From the NCBI RefSeq assembly GCF_000485595.1, contig NW_014577864.1, forward strand, positions 240,499 to 260,498: DNA of 20,000 nt, given 5' to 3'. Source of the DNA: Priapulus caudatus. Lineage: Eukaryota; Priapulida; Priapulimorpha; Priapulimorphida; Priapulidae. A program made the position numbers and the translations under genes. The notes beneath the pieces are model-generated. The model was not told where the DNA came from and made no database searches. It saw only the letters and a program-made list of their open reading frames with translations. Below are positions 9,480-17,340 of the stretch, piece by piece; position 1 is the first letter of the stretch; the number at the start of each line of letters is the position of its first letter.

Positions 9480-10458
9480 AAACATTATAAAATTACTACT
9501 CAACTAAAAATAAATAAATAATTACCATACTACACAGACAGGCGGCGCCTTTGACGCTTTTTAGCTCATAAGCGCTGCATACTGTCGTACGACGTTCCCG
9601 CGGTCGCGTGCGCCTTGCCGCGGAACTGCGCGCAAGATCTGCGCTCAGCGCTTCGGATCAACACCTCCTTTCGGCAACGCTTCTCTAGTATCCCGTCTCA
9701 TCTGGTTAGCCGGGAGCCTAGCCGTTATGGATCCCCAATAGCCGCTCTTGTAAGCTTCCTATAGTGGGCTGGTGGATTAGCCACCGGTTTAAAGTGAAGA
9801 ATATTTTGGTCATATAGGGGATATGTCTCGGGTGTATAATCTTTTGGGGGAAGCATTGTGTGGACATGTCGTCGAAGCGGGAGAGTTGTGGGAGACTAGG
9901 TTCGTGTCTGCCGTTTCCATACTTCCGGGGGATACCCGACTCAGGAGAGTTCGGTGTCTTAGTGGGGGGAGTGTGGCAGATACGTCTAGCTCTCCCATCA
10001 ATCCTACGTGATTTCAACGACTTCGGGTAGAGCAAAAACATTACGTGATCTCAACGACCCTGTCGAGGAATTTACGTTCTGTATGTTCGCGCGCGCGGGA
10101 AGCGAGATATTACCCAGAAGGTGGTATATATTAAGGCTGGCCGTGCGGCCACGCAAAGAGAAGTTAGTATCGCTAACTCGGGCGAGTTGGCACCGTCAGC
10201 ACCGCAAGGAAAGTTGTAACAGTGAAAGGGCTGGTGGTGTGTTGTACACGCCGCCAGTGAGTTGGAATAAGGCTTGCGTTATCCATACTTCATCTGTGCT
10301 ATATTCATCTGCGAGTGCGTTTTCGCGCGATCCTTCAAACTTCCGATCCGCCCGAATCAGTGTAAGGTTTGAGCGTACCTTACCGGGAAAACGCGGCTAG
10401 CGACAGCAAGGTGATCACAGGCCAACGAAAGCCCGGCAACGCTAGACGGGAAAACGCC
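9480..10458. other. Interior of the hAT-type element
   Basis: Mixed sequence with no recognised protein domain. Frames at 9823-10011 and 10008-10400 encode no family I can identify, are overlapped by equally long frames on the other strand, and are not called. Part of it may belong to the Helitron that ends at 10695. Confidence 0.5.
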
Positions 10459-10600
10459 ACACATACATACATACATACATACATACATACATACATACAT
10501 ACATACATACATACATACATACACACACACATACATACATACATACATACATACATACATACATACATACATACATACATACATACATACACGCACACAT
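10459..10600. repeat. (CATA)n microsatellite
   Basis: About 140 bp of ACAT units with a short CA interruption near 10522-10531. It lies about 70 bp before the Helitron 3' hairpin. All frames across it are repeat translations. Confidence 0.97.
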
Positions 10601-10695
10601 AGATAGAAAGATCTATTTTTGGGTATTTTTCTTTCAACTAAGTGGTCACCAACTCAGCGCTTTATTTCCCGGGCAACGCCGGGTGTCCTGCTAGT
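10600..10695 (+). mobile_element. Helitron-like 3' end
   Basis: A GC-rich hairpin (CCCGG 10668-10672, loop GCAACG, CCGGG 10679-10683) is followed seven bases later by CTAGT (10691-10695). A hairpin shortly before a terminal CTRRT is the diagnostic 3' end of Helitrons, which leave no target duplication. The 5' end (usually TC) could not be located, so only the 3' part is annotated. No RepHel domain is visible, so the copy is non-autonomous. It lies inside the hAT-type element and inserted after it or was carried with it. Confidence 0.75.
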
Positions 10696-10712
10696 ATATA
10701 TATAACCCACCC

Positions 10713-10854
10713 ATCATTTGCAAGACATTTGCAAGATGTTTCTTTTTCTTTTTTTTCTTCTTCTTCTCTTTTCCTTTTTCTTTTTCTTTTTTCTTTTTCT
10801 TTTTTCTTTTCTTTTTCTTTTTCTTCTTCTTCTTTTCTTTTTCTTGCAAATGAT
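10713..10854. repeat. Polypyrimidine tract framed by a 12-bp inverted repeat
   Basis: 10739-10845 is almost pure T/C in CTTTTT and CTT units on the plus strand. It is bracketed by ATCATTTGCAAG (10713-10724) and its exact inverse CTTGCAAATGAT (10843-10854). A second TTTGCAAGA copy lies at 10729-10737. Lysine/glutamate-rich frames on the minus strand are translations of the tract. Confidence 0.85.
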
Positions 10855-10908
10855 AGGGGGGGGCAACCGCCACCCCTGCCCCCCTGTGGCGCCGCCCCTG
10901 ATTGAGAT

Positions 10909-11060
10909 TGTGAAGAAAGATTACCCGCACTTGAGAAATCGTTGGTTTTCAGATGTGTGCAAAGAGAAAGACGAGCTGGAGATAGATGTACTGATAGGGG
11001 CAGATTATTTATGGTGTTTCCAGAGTGGGCGTACCATAAGAGGGGAGATGAAGAAACAAA
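10909..11060 (+). pseudogene. pro: BEL protease domain, 3' part (DUF1758 end)
   Basis: Resumes the domain cut by the hAT-type element. The frame is Asp/Glu-rich and reaches IDVLIGADYLW near 10984-11016, which matches the conserved end of BEL/Pao protease-like domains (LIG-D-hydrophobic-W). It runs on toward the linker before reverse transcriptase, with a stop near 11062. Confidence 0.82.
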
Positions 11061-11801
11061 GGTAGGATGGATGCTGTCAGGGCCTTTGAAGGGTAGAATC
11101 AGTAGGGACGGTTCAGGAACACAAGTGAACCTTATATCCAGGGAGAATGTCAGGTCAGAGCAGGATAGTATAGACAAGGATATCCATAAGTTATGGGATT
11201 TAGAAACCCTGGGAATTAGAGAGAGTGAGAATGTAAGAGAGGAGTTTGCTGATACCATACGATTTACTGGGCAGAGGTATTCAGTGAAATTGCCATGGAA
11301 GGAGAGCCACAGAACGCTGCCAAGCAATTATGATAACAGTCTAGGAAGAATGAAAAGCCAGGTTAAGAGGCTGAAGCGGGAGCCAGAGATACTAGAAGAT
11401 TATATGATGCAATAGTTAAAGAGCAGCTAGCTAAGTCCGGGTATCACAGAAAAGGTGGTTGATCCTGAACCAAGAGGGAAAGTTCACTATCTGCCACACC
11501 AGGCAGTAATACGTATAGGGAACTTGGGAAGCAGCAACCTCACTAAACGACTGTCTGCATGTGGGCCCCTCACTTAACCCGTTACTCTACAAGGTTCAGG
11601 GAGAATAAAGTATGCTTGGTAGGAGATATTGAAAAGGGATTTCTGATGATAGAGGTAGATGAGAAAGATCGAGATAGTTTGAGATTTCTTTGGCCAGTAG
11701 ATGTACTGCAAGGAAATATGGAGGTAGAGGAATATCAATTTTGTCGTGTAGTTTTCGGGGTGAATGCATCGCCGTTTTTTCTAAACGCGACACTGCGGTA
11801 T
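11060..11801 (+). pseudogene. pol: BEL reverse transcriptase, 5' part
   Basis: Reverse transcriptase copies the element's RNA into DNA in cytoplasmic particles. After the linker (GWMLSGPLKGR near 11066-11100), a frame runs to 11415, then shifts. VDPEPRGKVHYLPHQAVIR (from about 11461) and SLNDCLHVGP (near 11541) are typical of the fingers region. The short segment that normally joins them, including a conserved basic residue, seems deleted around 11515-11535. The catalytic-site Asp lies in LVGDIEKGF (11625-11627), followed by RVVFGVNASPFFLNATLR (11740-11796). Insertion of a solo LTR at 11802 separates this from the YVDD half. Confidence 0.9.
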
Positions 11802-12311
11802 TGTAGAGATTTCGGGGGTGTGTAACTTACAGGAGCAGTAGACTAGATCAGGAAGGATAGATTGAACTCACAGTATAGATGGAATAGCCATATATTGAGT
11901 AAAGAGAGGATAAAATATAGATAGCACATAGAAATTAAGCGCGCACGTCCATGGGCGCAGCCATCTTTGATCATGCTATCACTGCTACTGCTATGATCGG
12001 GGAAAACAAGGAGTGTTTACGCGAAAAGCGATAACGCAAAAAGCGATAACGCGATAAATAGAATATAATAATCAACGCGGTTATGTACTAGTGGTCAACA
12101 TAATATATGTGGATATTTGAATAGAATGAATAGTCTAAGTTGTCGAAGAAATGAATATTTACTTGGAAACGAGTTGCATAAGATGTTGCAATCATCGTAC
12201 CAGACACGGGTTGCGTCATCATGTGAAGGCGATTGCACCAGCGAACGAAATCGGCGTGTGTTTGACAACGCGTGCAAAGCAACGGCACGTAGGGGGGCGG
12301 TGCCAGCTAGG

Positions 12312-12320
12312 TATATAAGG
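12312..12320 (+). promoter_or_regulatory. TATA box of the solo LTR
   Basis: TATATAAGG in a GC-richer context, about 510 bp into the LTR. It would place the transcription start roughly 30 bp downstream, at the start of the repeated leader motif, and 500 bp before the AATAAA. Confidence 0.65.
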
Positions 12321-12341
12321 CGCACCGAACCGAGCAGCGTT

Positions 12342-12482
12342 AGCGTTATTTTTCAGGTTAGGTTTAGGTAGGAAGAAGAAGAGAAAGAAGGAGAAGAAGA
12401 GAGCGTTATTTTTCAGGTTAGGTTTAGGAAGAAGAAGAAGAAGAAGAAGAAGAAGAAGAAGAAGAAGAGGAGGAGGAGGAAG
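12342..12482 (+). repeat. 27-bp direct repeats and GAA-rich leader in the solo LTR
   Basis: A 27-bp unit at 12342-12368 recurs exactly at 12402-12428 (AGCGTTATTTTTCAGGTTAG...). Each copy is followed by GAA-rich DNA, which becomes a (GAA)n then (GAG)n run at 12429-12481. Shorter relatives of TTTTCAGGTTAGGT occur near 12563 and 12645. Confidence 0.85.
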
Positions 12483-12838
12483 CAGAGAACAAAGAGAAAG
12501 TGGGAGAAAGCCGTTTAGGTCTATAGAGAGAGAGAGAGATAACGGAGGGAGTAGAAGGCCGGGTTTTCAGGTAGGTGAAAACCGGAGAACAACGGGAGAG
12601 GGGAAGAAGAATAAGATAAAACGGAGAAGGAGAAGAACGGGATTTCAGTTAGGTAGAGCCAGGAGCGACTACGAGGGAGACACCCATGGAGGCTGCCTAG
12701 GTCTACGCGAAGCGAGGACGAGCGTGTGAGAAGAAAACGAAGCCGGCGACGCGTTAATGCTGTAATATTAGACAAGATAGATATAGGATCCGCTGCATAT
12801 ACGAATGCAGGGGAATTATTTGTAAAATAGTAAGAAGC

Positions 12839-12844
12839 AATAAA
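12839..12844 (+). terminator. Polyadenylation signal of the solo LTR
   Basis: AATAAA located 527 bp after the TATA box and followed by GT-containing sequence, as expected for an R-U5 junction. Confidence 0.55.
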
Positions 12845-13031
12845 ACTATACCCGTACAGTTAACCGAATCTAACTGTGTTCTGTTCCACTGGTACTACCT
12901 GTTATTTGCTACGTGCATCACCGTCCTGCCTAATATACCGGCAGGAGCGAACACTGAATCCAAACAACTAGGACACGCGTTAACTATATAACGCCTGTCG
13001 TACCGTAGTCGCTACCCCTAGGGCCACTACA

Positions 13032-13490
13032 GTATCATATATCTAAGTATGCAGAGATGGATAAGGAATTTGCCAGGAAAATGGCAAAAGGGTTCTACGT
13101 GGATGACCTGGTAACAGAAGAATGTACTGCTGATACTGCCTATATATGCTGTATGAGAAGGCTAGAGATAGAATGGCGAACGGGGGATTTAAACTTAGGA
13201 AGTGGGTGACTAATGATCGAGAGTTGAGAGGAAAAATACAGTCAGAGGACACTGTTATAGTTTTCCCAACTGTAAGGTGAGTATAGGTTGAATGAAGAAG
13301 AATCGTATGCAAAGTCAAGCTTAGTAACACATGGGTGTGCAAAAGGTCATAAGGTCCTAGGATTGGACTGGGATTACGAAGCAGATAGCATCAGATTAGA
13401 GTTCGGACCGGTTGCTGAGAAAGCTGAGAATTTACCGGTAACTAAACGTAATGTTTTGAGTTTAGTAGCCAGGGTACGTGTTTGACCCAC
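13032..13490 (+). pseudogene. pol: BEL reverse transcriptase, YVDD part
   Basis: Continues the palm domain after the solo LTR. The signature FYVDDLV lies at 13093-13113, with both active-site aspartates (13102-13107) still present. The frame breaks near 13150, and coding-like sequence continues in a second frame (GGFKLRKWVTND near 13180-13215). From 13288 a third frame carries AKGHKVLGLDWDYEADSIR, the conserved BEL thumb/connection segment. It ends at a stop (13483-13485) just before a DPLGMVSPVMV-like segment in yet another frame. Confidence 0.92.
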
Positions 13491-14260
13491 TGGGAATGGT
13501 TAGCCCAGTAATGGTAAGAATAAAGATACTTTTCAAGAATTGAGTAGAGATAAATTAGATTGGGATGAAGAGATCGTCGGTGAGCCAAGGAAGAAATGGG
13601 AAGGGTGGATAGCAGACTTGCGCAAAACGAAGGTGATTGTGATCAGTAGGTGCGTATACGGGACAGAGTCAAGGAGGATATTTGATTGTAGCTTGCATGG
13701 CTTCAGTGCATGATGCTAGTAAGAAAGCATACTGTGCAGTGATCTATTTTGTTTACTGCACAGATGAAGGTGTCCATTCGAGATTGTTAACCTCAAAGAC
13801 CCGTGTAGCTCCACTAAAGGCCCAGAGTATACCAAGATTGGAATTGATGGGAGCTAGAATACTAGCCCAGCTTATGAAAGCAGTGAAGGAAGCACTTCAG
13901 TCGCAGGTGGAAATTTATCAGACACGGTTTTGGGTAGATAGTGTATAACTGTTCTGTTCTGGATACAGAACCGGGGAGAGTAGAAGCAGTTTGTGCAGCA
14001 TGGAGTCAACGAAATTCTAAGGCTGACAAACCAAGAGGAATAGGAGTACTGTCAAGGAGAGGAAAACCCGGCAGACATAGGCTCCCGAGAGGCATCGGCT
14101 GAAACCCTAAAAGAGAGTAAATCATGGCGGCAGGGGCCCGATTAGATGGTAGGGTCACAGTCGGGATGGTCAGTGATAAAGGGTGTAAAAAAACCAGGAA
14201 GTAGCTGAGGAAGAGAGACAGTCTGTAACAATGGTGGATGAATAGATAAACCACAAGATA
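13491..14260 (+). pseudogene. pol: BEL connection and RNase H domain
   Basis: RNase H degrades the RNA template during reverse transcription. The part around 13550-13650 is the connection region (KKWEGWIADL). In the frame from 13682, VHDASKKAYCAVIYFV carries the first acidic residue. TSKTRVAPLKAQSIPRLEL (about 13790-13850) is a strong BEL/Pao signature, followed by FWVDS with another acidic residue near 13936. A shift there hides a WIQNR-like segment and an ENPADI stretch (about 14060-14085), also typical of the family. After about 14110 the sequence is highly decayed. Confidence 0.9.
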
Positions 14261-14289
14261 TTGCCGTAGTGATAAACCTATAGACAGAT

Positions 14290-14592
14290 ATACAGTAATA
14301 TAGAAAGGCTATACAGAGTGACAGCCTGGGTCAAGAGCTTAATATTCAATATAAAGACAAGGAATGACAGTGAGGTAAAGCAGACAGGAATGTTAAAAGT
14401 TACAGAATTGGTAGAGGCTGAGAGAGAGTGGTTCAAGTCAGCACAGGCAGACTTAAGGAAACAGAGTGAATTTAAGCAACACGTAAGAAGGTTAGGGTTG
14501 GTAGAAGAAAGAGGAATCTTGCACTGTAAAAGTAGGTTAGGCAACTCAAATATGGAAATTGAGACAAAAAACCCAGTTGTTTTACCGAAGGT
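14290..14592 (+). pseudogene. pol: BEL integrase N-terminal linker
   Basis: The frame 14318-14617 encodes a charged helical segment. It ends in LGLVEERGILHCKSRLGN and NPVVLPK, the conserved lead-in to the integrase zinc-binding domain of BEL/Pao elements. Immediately after LPK the match stops, and the last residues come from inserted DNA (TATCAGGAGTAAGATAATATAGG). The H2C2 zinc-binding motif and the first catalytic Asp that should follow are absent from the window. Confidence 0.82.
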
Positions 14593-14625
14593 GTACATAG
14601 TATCAGGAGTAAGATAATATAGGCC

Positions 14626-14806
14626 TAAGTAAAATAAATATACTAATATAATATACTAATATATACTAATATATAGTAATATATACTATATTACTTATAT
14701 ATATATATATATACTTCTATATTTTATACATATACTACTATATATATACATATATTACTATATTATATATATATATATATACTATATAGGCCTACTATAT
14801 ACTATA
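14626..14806. repeat. TA-rich palindromic tract
   Basis: ACTAATATA units followed by (TA)n and ACTATA units, rich in short self-complementary words. It is edged on both sides by TAGGCCTA octamers (14620-14627 and 14787-14794). Confidence 0.85.
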
Positions 14807-14807
14807 T

Positions 14808-14939
14808 TCTGCAACTGGTTGCAAGTCGCAGCGACGATCGCGTCGCAGAGAAAGTTCAACATAAGCACCCCTGCGACTATCTGCGACGGGTCTGCGACTG
14901 GAAAATTGTCAGTCGCAGCGCAGTCGCAGCGAGTCGCAC
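14808..14939. repeat. Fold-back repeat built on GTCGCAG
   Basis: Opens with a TGCAAC-TG-GTTGCA palindrome. Then come GTCGCAG copies, three CTGCGAC copies (about 14871-14899), a spacer GGAAAATTGT, and three more GTCGCAG or GTCGCA copies (14912-14938). The central part can form a stem of about 25 bp. It looks like a short MITE end or satellite unit. Confidence 0.65.
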
Positions 14940-15238
14940 ATGTTCTACTCAATGCGTTTATATAGGATTGTACATGCCATAAAGCTGGCGGCGATAAGTG
15001 AGATTGGCGGTATTACGAGGGACGATATAACAAGGTTTTACCGTAGTCTACAATTTTGCCACACATCCACACACCTAGCCCCCCCACACACACACCTCCC
15101 CTTACATCCCCTAAAAAATGAAAATGAAAAAAAATGAAATGGAAAATAAAAATAAAAAATGAAAATAAAAAATTCATTAATAAAAAATTAATTAATTAAT
15201 TAATTAAACCTTAGGTATAGATCGGTACCTCATCCCCG

Positions 15239-15336
15239 GTGGGTTTTCGGACTAGTGGGTTTTCGGACTAGTTGGCTTTCGGACTAGTGGGTTTTCGGAC
15301 TAGTGGGCTTTCGTACTATTATAGGCCGTCGGACTA
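15239..15336. repeat. 16-bp tandem repeat, about six copies
   Basis: The unit is GTGGGTTTTCGGACTA, with copies at 15239-15254, 15255-15270, 15271-15286, 15287-15302 and 15303-15318 and a degenerate last copy to 15336. Variation is mainly T/C in the T run and one G to T. It adjoins the point where integrase resumes. Confidence 0.92.
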
Positions 15337-15350
15337 GCGAGCTGTAACCC

Positions 15351-15900
15351 TGTGTAACAAGTGCAATCTACTTAGACTTGGTAGAAGATTTGACAGCAAC
15401 AGCCTTCATTCGATGTTTGCGCAAGTTCGCAGCCAGAAAGGGGACACCAAGCTTAATTAATAGTGTCAGATAATGCGAAGACCTAATTCAGGCTGCAGAT
15501 AAGGCGCTAAGGGAGCTTTATGCGCATCCACGGGTGCAAACTGATTTGGAAGAAAGAAGAATTACGTGGCAGTTTAATTTAGAGAGAGCACCCTGGTGGG
15601 GTGGATTTTTTTTAGGATGGTAGGCAATGGCAAACGATGTATTAGAAAAGTGCTAGGCAATGCCAAATTGACATGCATATGATGAGTTGCTGGCAGTAGT
15701 AATTGAAATAGAGGGAACGCTAAATTATAGACCGCTAACATACGAGTAGGCCTACGATGAGGCGGGAGAAGAGGTATTAATTAAGATCCTCACATCTTGT
15801 CTATGGCAGGAGATTAAAGTCTATTCCCGACGATGGGACAGAGGGAGAGACTAGCTGTAGTAAAAGGGAAAAACATTTAACAATAAAGAATTAGTCCATT
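15351..15900 (+). pseudogene. pol: BEL integrase catalytic core (decayed)
   Basis: Integrase inserts the cDNA into the genome. Reading from 15351 gives CVTSAIYLDLVEDLTATAFI, the middle of an rve-type core. The second catalytic Asp is in VSDNAKT (15469-15471). The segment around WWGG (15594-15606) should carry the catalytic Glu in the next few residues, but a T run has replaced it and shifted the frame. ELLAVVIEIEGTLNYRPLTYE (about 15685-15746) is conserved and is interrupted by TAGGCCTA. A PSHLVYGRR-like segment follows near 15788-15815. The first Asp and zinc finger are missing. Confidence 0.9.
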
Positions 15901-16280
15901 TTCGGAAGAGGTGGCAGAAAGAATATTTAGCAGACTTAAGAGAATTCCACAGGTATGGTATACGGGAAGGAGGCTACAGTCTACAGATAGACGATGTAGT
16001 AACGGTGTATGATGAGAATAAAAAGAGGGGCAGCTGGAAGATGGCTGTGGTAGAAAGTTTAATAATGGGAAAAGATAAGGAATGTAGAGAGACAGGAGTA
16101 AAGCAGATTACTGGGGGAAACCAGTTAGAATTAGTAGACCGATGCAGAAACTATACCCATTAGAGGTAAGACGCGAAAGTGAGAGACAGGCAAGAAGGAA
16201 GAGTAGGGGATAGGCCCAAAAGAGCAGCAGCAGTTAAAGCTCGACAGCGCTTACGTGAGTTAAGACAGTTACGTGCATGA
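15885..16280 (+). pseudogene. pol: BEL integrase C-terminal domain (DUF5641)
   Basis: HFRKRWQKEYLADLREFHRYG (from 15899) matches the start of the DUF5641 domain found at the end of BEL/Pao polyproteins. It is followed by IDDVVTVYDENKKRGSWKMAVVE, the small SH3-like fold segment. Frames shift near 16080-16125. A basic tail rich in Arg, Lys and Ala ends at TGA (16278-16280), 36 bp before the 3' LTR, as expected for the polyprotein terminus. Confidence 0.9.
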
Positions 16281-16284
16281 TTGG

Positions 16285-16306
16285 CTTGACTCAATGTTGA
16301 GTCAAG
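16285..16306 (+). promoter_or_regulatory. Perfect 10-bp hairpin before the polypurine tract
   Basis: CTTGACTCAA-TG-TTGAGTCAAG, a perfect inverted repeat with a two-base loop. It lies between the pol stop codon (16280) and the polypurine tract, overlapping the tract's first bases. Confidence 0.85.
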
Positions 16307-16315
16307 GGGGGAGAG
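16304..16315 (+). promoter_or_regulatory. Polypurine tract
   Basis: AAGGGGGGAGAG directly abuts the 3' LTR start TGTTGGG at 16316. This is the position where plus-strand DNA synthesis is primed in LTR retrotransposons. Confidence 0.88.
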
Positions 16316-16340
16316 TGTTGGGAAATATCATGTATAAACG

Positions 16341-16813
16341 CAGGGCCGTAGTGGCCGCCACGGCAGCACGGCACTGCCGTACGTAGCACTATTTTGAAAA
16401 AAAAATTCTGGAATGTGTCAGCATTCTGTGTTCTGGAATCTGTCAAATTCAAACTTCAAAACATACAGCTGTACATAGTGAAAGTATAAATGCAGATTGA
16501 AAATAGGCTTATTTTTCATAATTATGTACTGATAGTATATACAATTTTGTAAATAATATTTTATTAGTTATCATACTCATAATATATATTTTAGATACTT
16601 TAGTCAAAACATCAGCTTTAGCTACATTCCTCTTTGAAATTTACAAATTGACCTTTTAAAATGATCAGAATTGGTTGCTTTCAACATGGGCTGAAAATGC
16701 AGGAAATGCCATTTCCAGGCTCTACATTTCAAAATTTTCTTCCCCCAGACCCCCCGCATTAATTGGCTACATATTTCTGCAGTGGCACTTTTTGGGAGGC
16801 CACTACGGTCCTG
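16341..16813. mobile_element. 473-bp hAT-like MITE in the 3' LTR
   Basis: Ends CAGGGCCGTAGTGGCC...GGCCACTACGGTCCTG, a 16-bp inverted repeat with one mismatch. AAACG lies on both sides (16336-16340 and 16814-16818), and the empty site is preserved in the 5' LTR (ATAAACGTATAGC). The CAG...CTG ends are hAT-like, but a 5-bp duplication is shorter than the usual 8. The interior is AT-rich and non-coding. Confidence 0.9.
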
Positions 16814-17205
16814 AAACGTATAGCATATAATGCATAATTGTATGAATTTGTACTCTTGATGATATCAGATGATATGTAGACTGTGAATGTGTAGATATGT
16901 ATGATGTGTAAGAAAAAGTCTCGGAGAATGGGTTCGGCGCGGCGGCGCCGGCTGGGGAGCGATTACGCGTGTAGGGGCGTGACTTTTTATAAATGTTTAT
17001 GATAATGGTACATTGTGTGTGGGTTCGGCGTTTTTGCGGCGGAGAGAGAGTGGTACGGGGAACGCAAGAGAGGGAAGGGAGAATGGACAAGAGTGTTGAC
17101 GGGGAAGGTTGTAGAAAGTGTTAATGCAAGGAAAGTAGAGTGACTGTACGGAGTGTGTATATTAAATAAACCCATGAGTGATATATATATATATATATGT
17201 TATAG

Positions 17206-17340
17206 CAGTGGCGGATCTTGGAAATGGCCACTGTCCAATACTAGTAAAACGGGGGCACCCTAGCACCGCGTGGCTTCGGCACGCCTTCACGCAAATATCA
17301 CAACCCTCCCCCCGTCTCCTAAAAGCGATATCCGCCCCTG
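17206..17340. mobile_element. 135-bp MITE in the 3' LTR
   Basis: Starts CAGTGGCGGAT and ends TATCCGCCCCTG, an imperfect inverted repeat. It inserted in or beside the LTR's (TA)n tract, flanked by TATAG and TATAT. An internal GGCCACTG inverts the start and forms a small stem. Confidence 0.75.

Larger units (their letters stand above)
9370..10900. mobile_element. Non-autonomous hAT-type element with 8-bp duplication
   Basis: Ends are CAGGGGCGGCGCCA...TGGCGCCGCCCCTG, perfect 14-bp inverted repeats, extended by similar bases further in. It is flanked by ATTGAGAT on both sides (9362-9369 and 10901-10908). An 8-bp duplication and CAG...CTG ends are hallmarks of hAT transposons. No transposase domain is visible in 1531 bp. 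The retrotransposon's protease frame reads continuously across the removed element, which confirms the borders. Inside are a Helitron 3' end, a (CATA)n tract and a long polypyrimidine tract. Confidence 0.93.
11802..13031 (+). mobile_element. Solo LTR (probably Gypsy-like) inside reverse transcriptase
   Basis: Starts TGTAGAG and ends CCACTACA, with GTAT on both sides (11798-11801 and 13032-13035). Reverse transcriptase reading resumes exactly at 13032. The 1230-bp body has the layout of a plus-strand LTR: TATATAAGG at 12312-12320, a repeated purine-rich leader, and AATAAA at 12839-12844 about 190 bp before the end. No internal coding sequence is present, so it is a solo LTR left by recombination between two LTRs. 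A 4-bp duplication and TGTA/TACA ends suggest Ty3/Gypsy, but the family is not proven. Confidence 0.82.
14593..15346. repeat. Composite insertion replacing the middle of integrase
   Basis: About 750 bp of non-BEL DNA. It begins with the hairpin-arm sequence seen in Gag (14601-14623), then a TA-rich palindromic tract (14626-14806), a GTCGCAG/CTGCGAC fold-back (14808-14939), about 120 bp of unidentified sequence, an (AAAATG)n and (ATTA)n stretch (15110-15207), and a 16-bp tandem array. No coding domain is found. Integrase resumes at 15351 well downstream of where it stopped, so a deletion accompanied the insertion. Confidence 0.75.

Noticed and set aside
9823-10400. Possible transposase fragment inside the hAT-type element
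   Set aside because: No DDE residues, BED zinc finger or hAT dimerisation motif is visible, and equal frames exist on the other strand.
10662-11327. 221-codon minus-strand frame
   Set aside because: It is antisense to the protease and reverse transcriptase regions. Its Lys/Glu-rich half is the polypyrimidine tract.
15239-15336. Repeats considered as a CRISPR array
   Set aside because: The units are directly adjacent with no spacers, and the window is from an animal genome.
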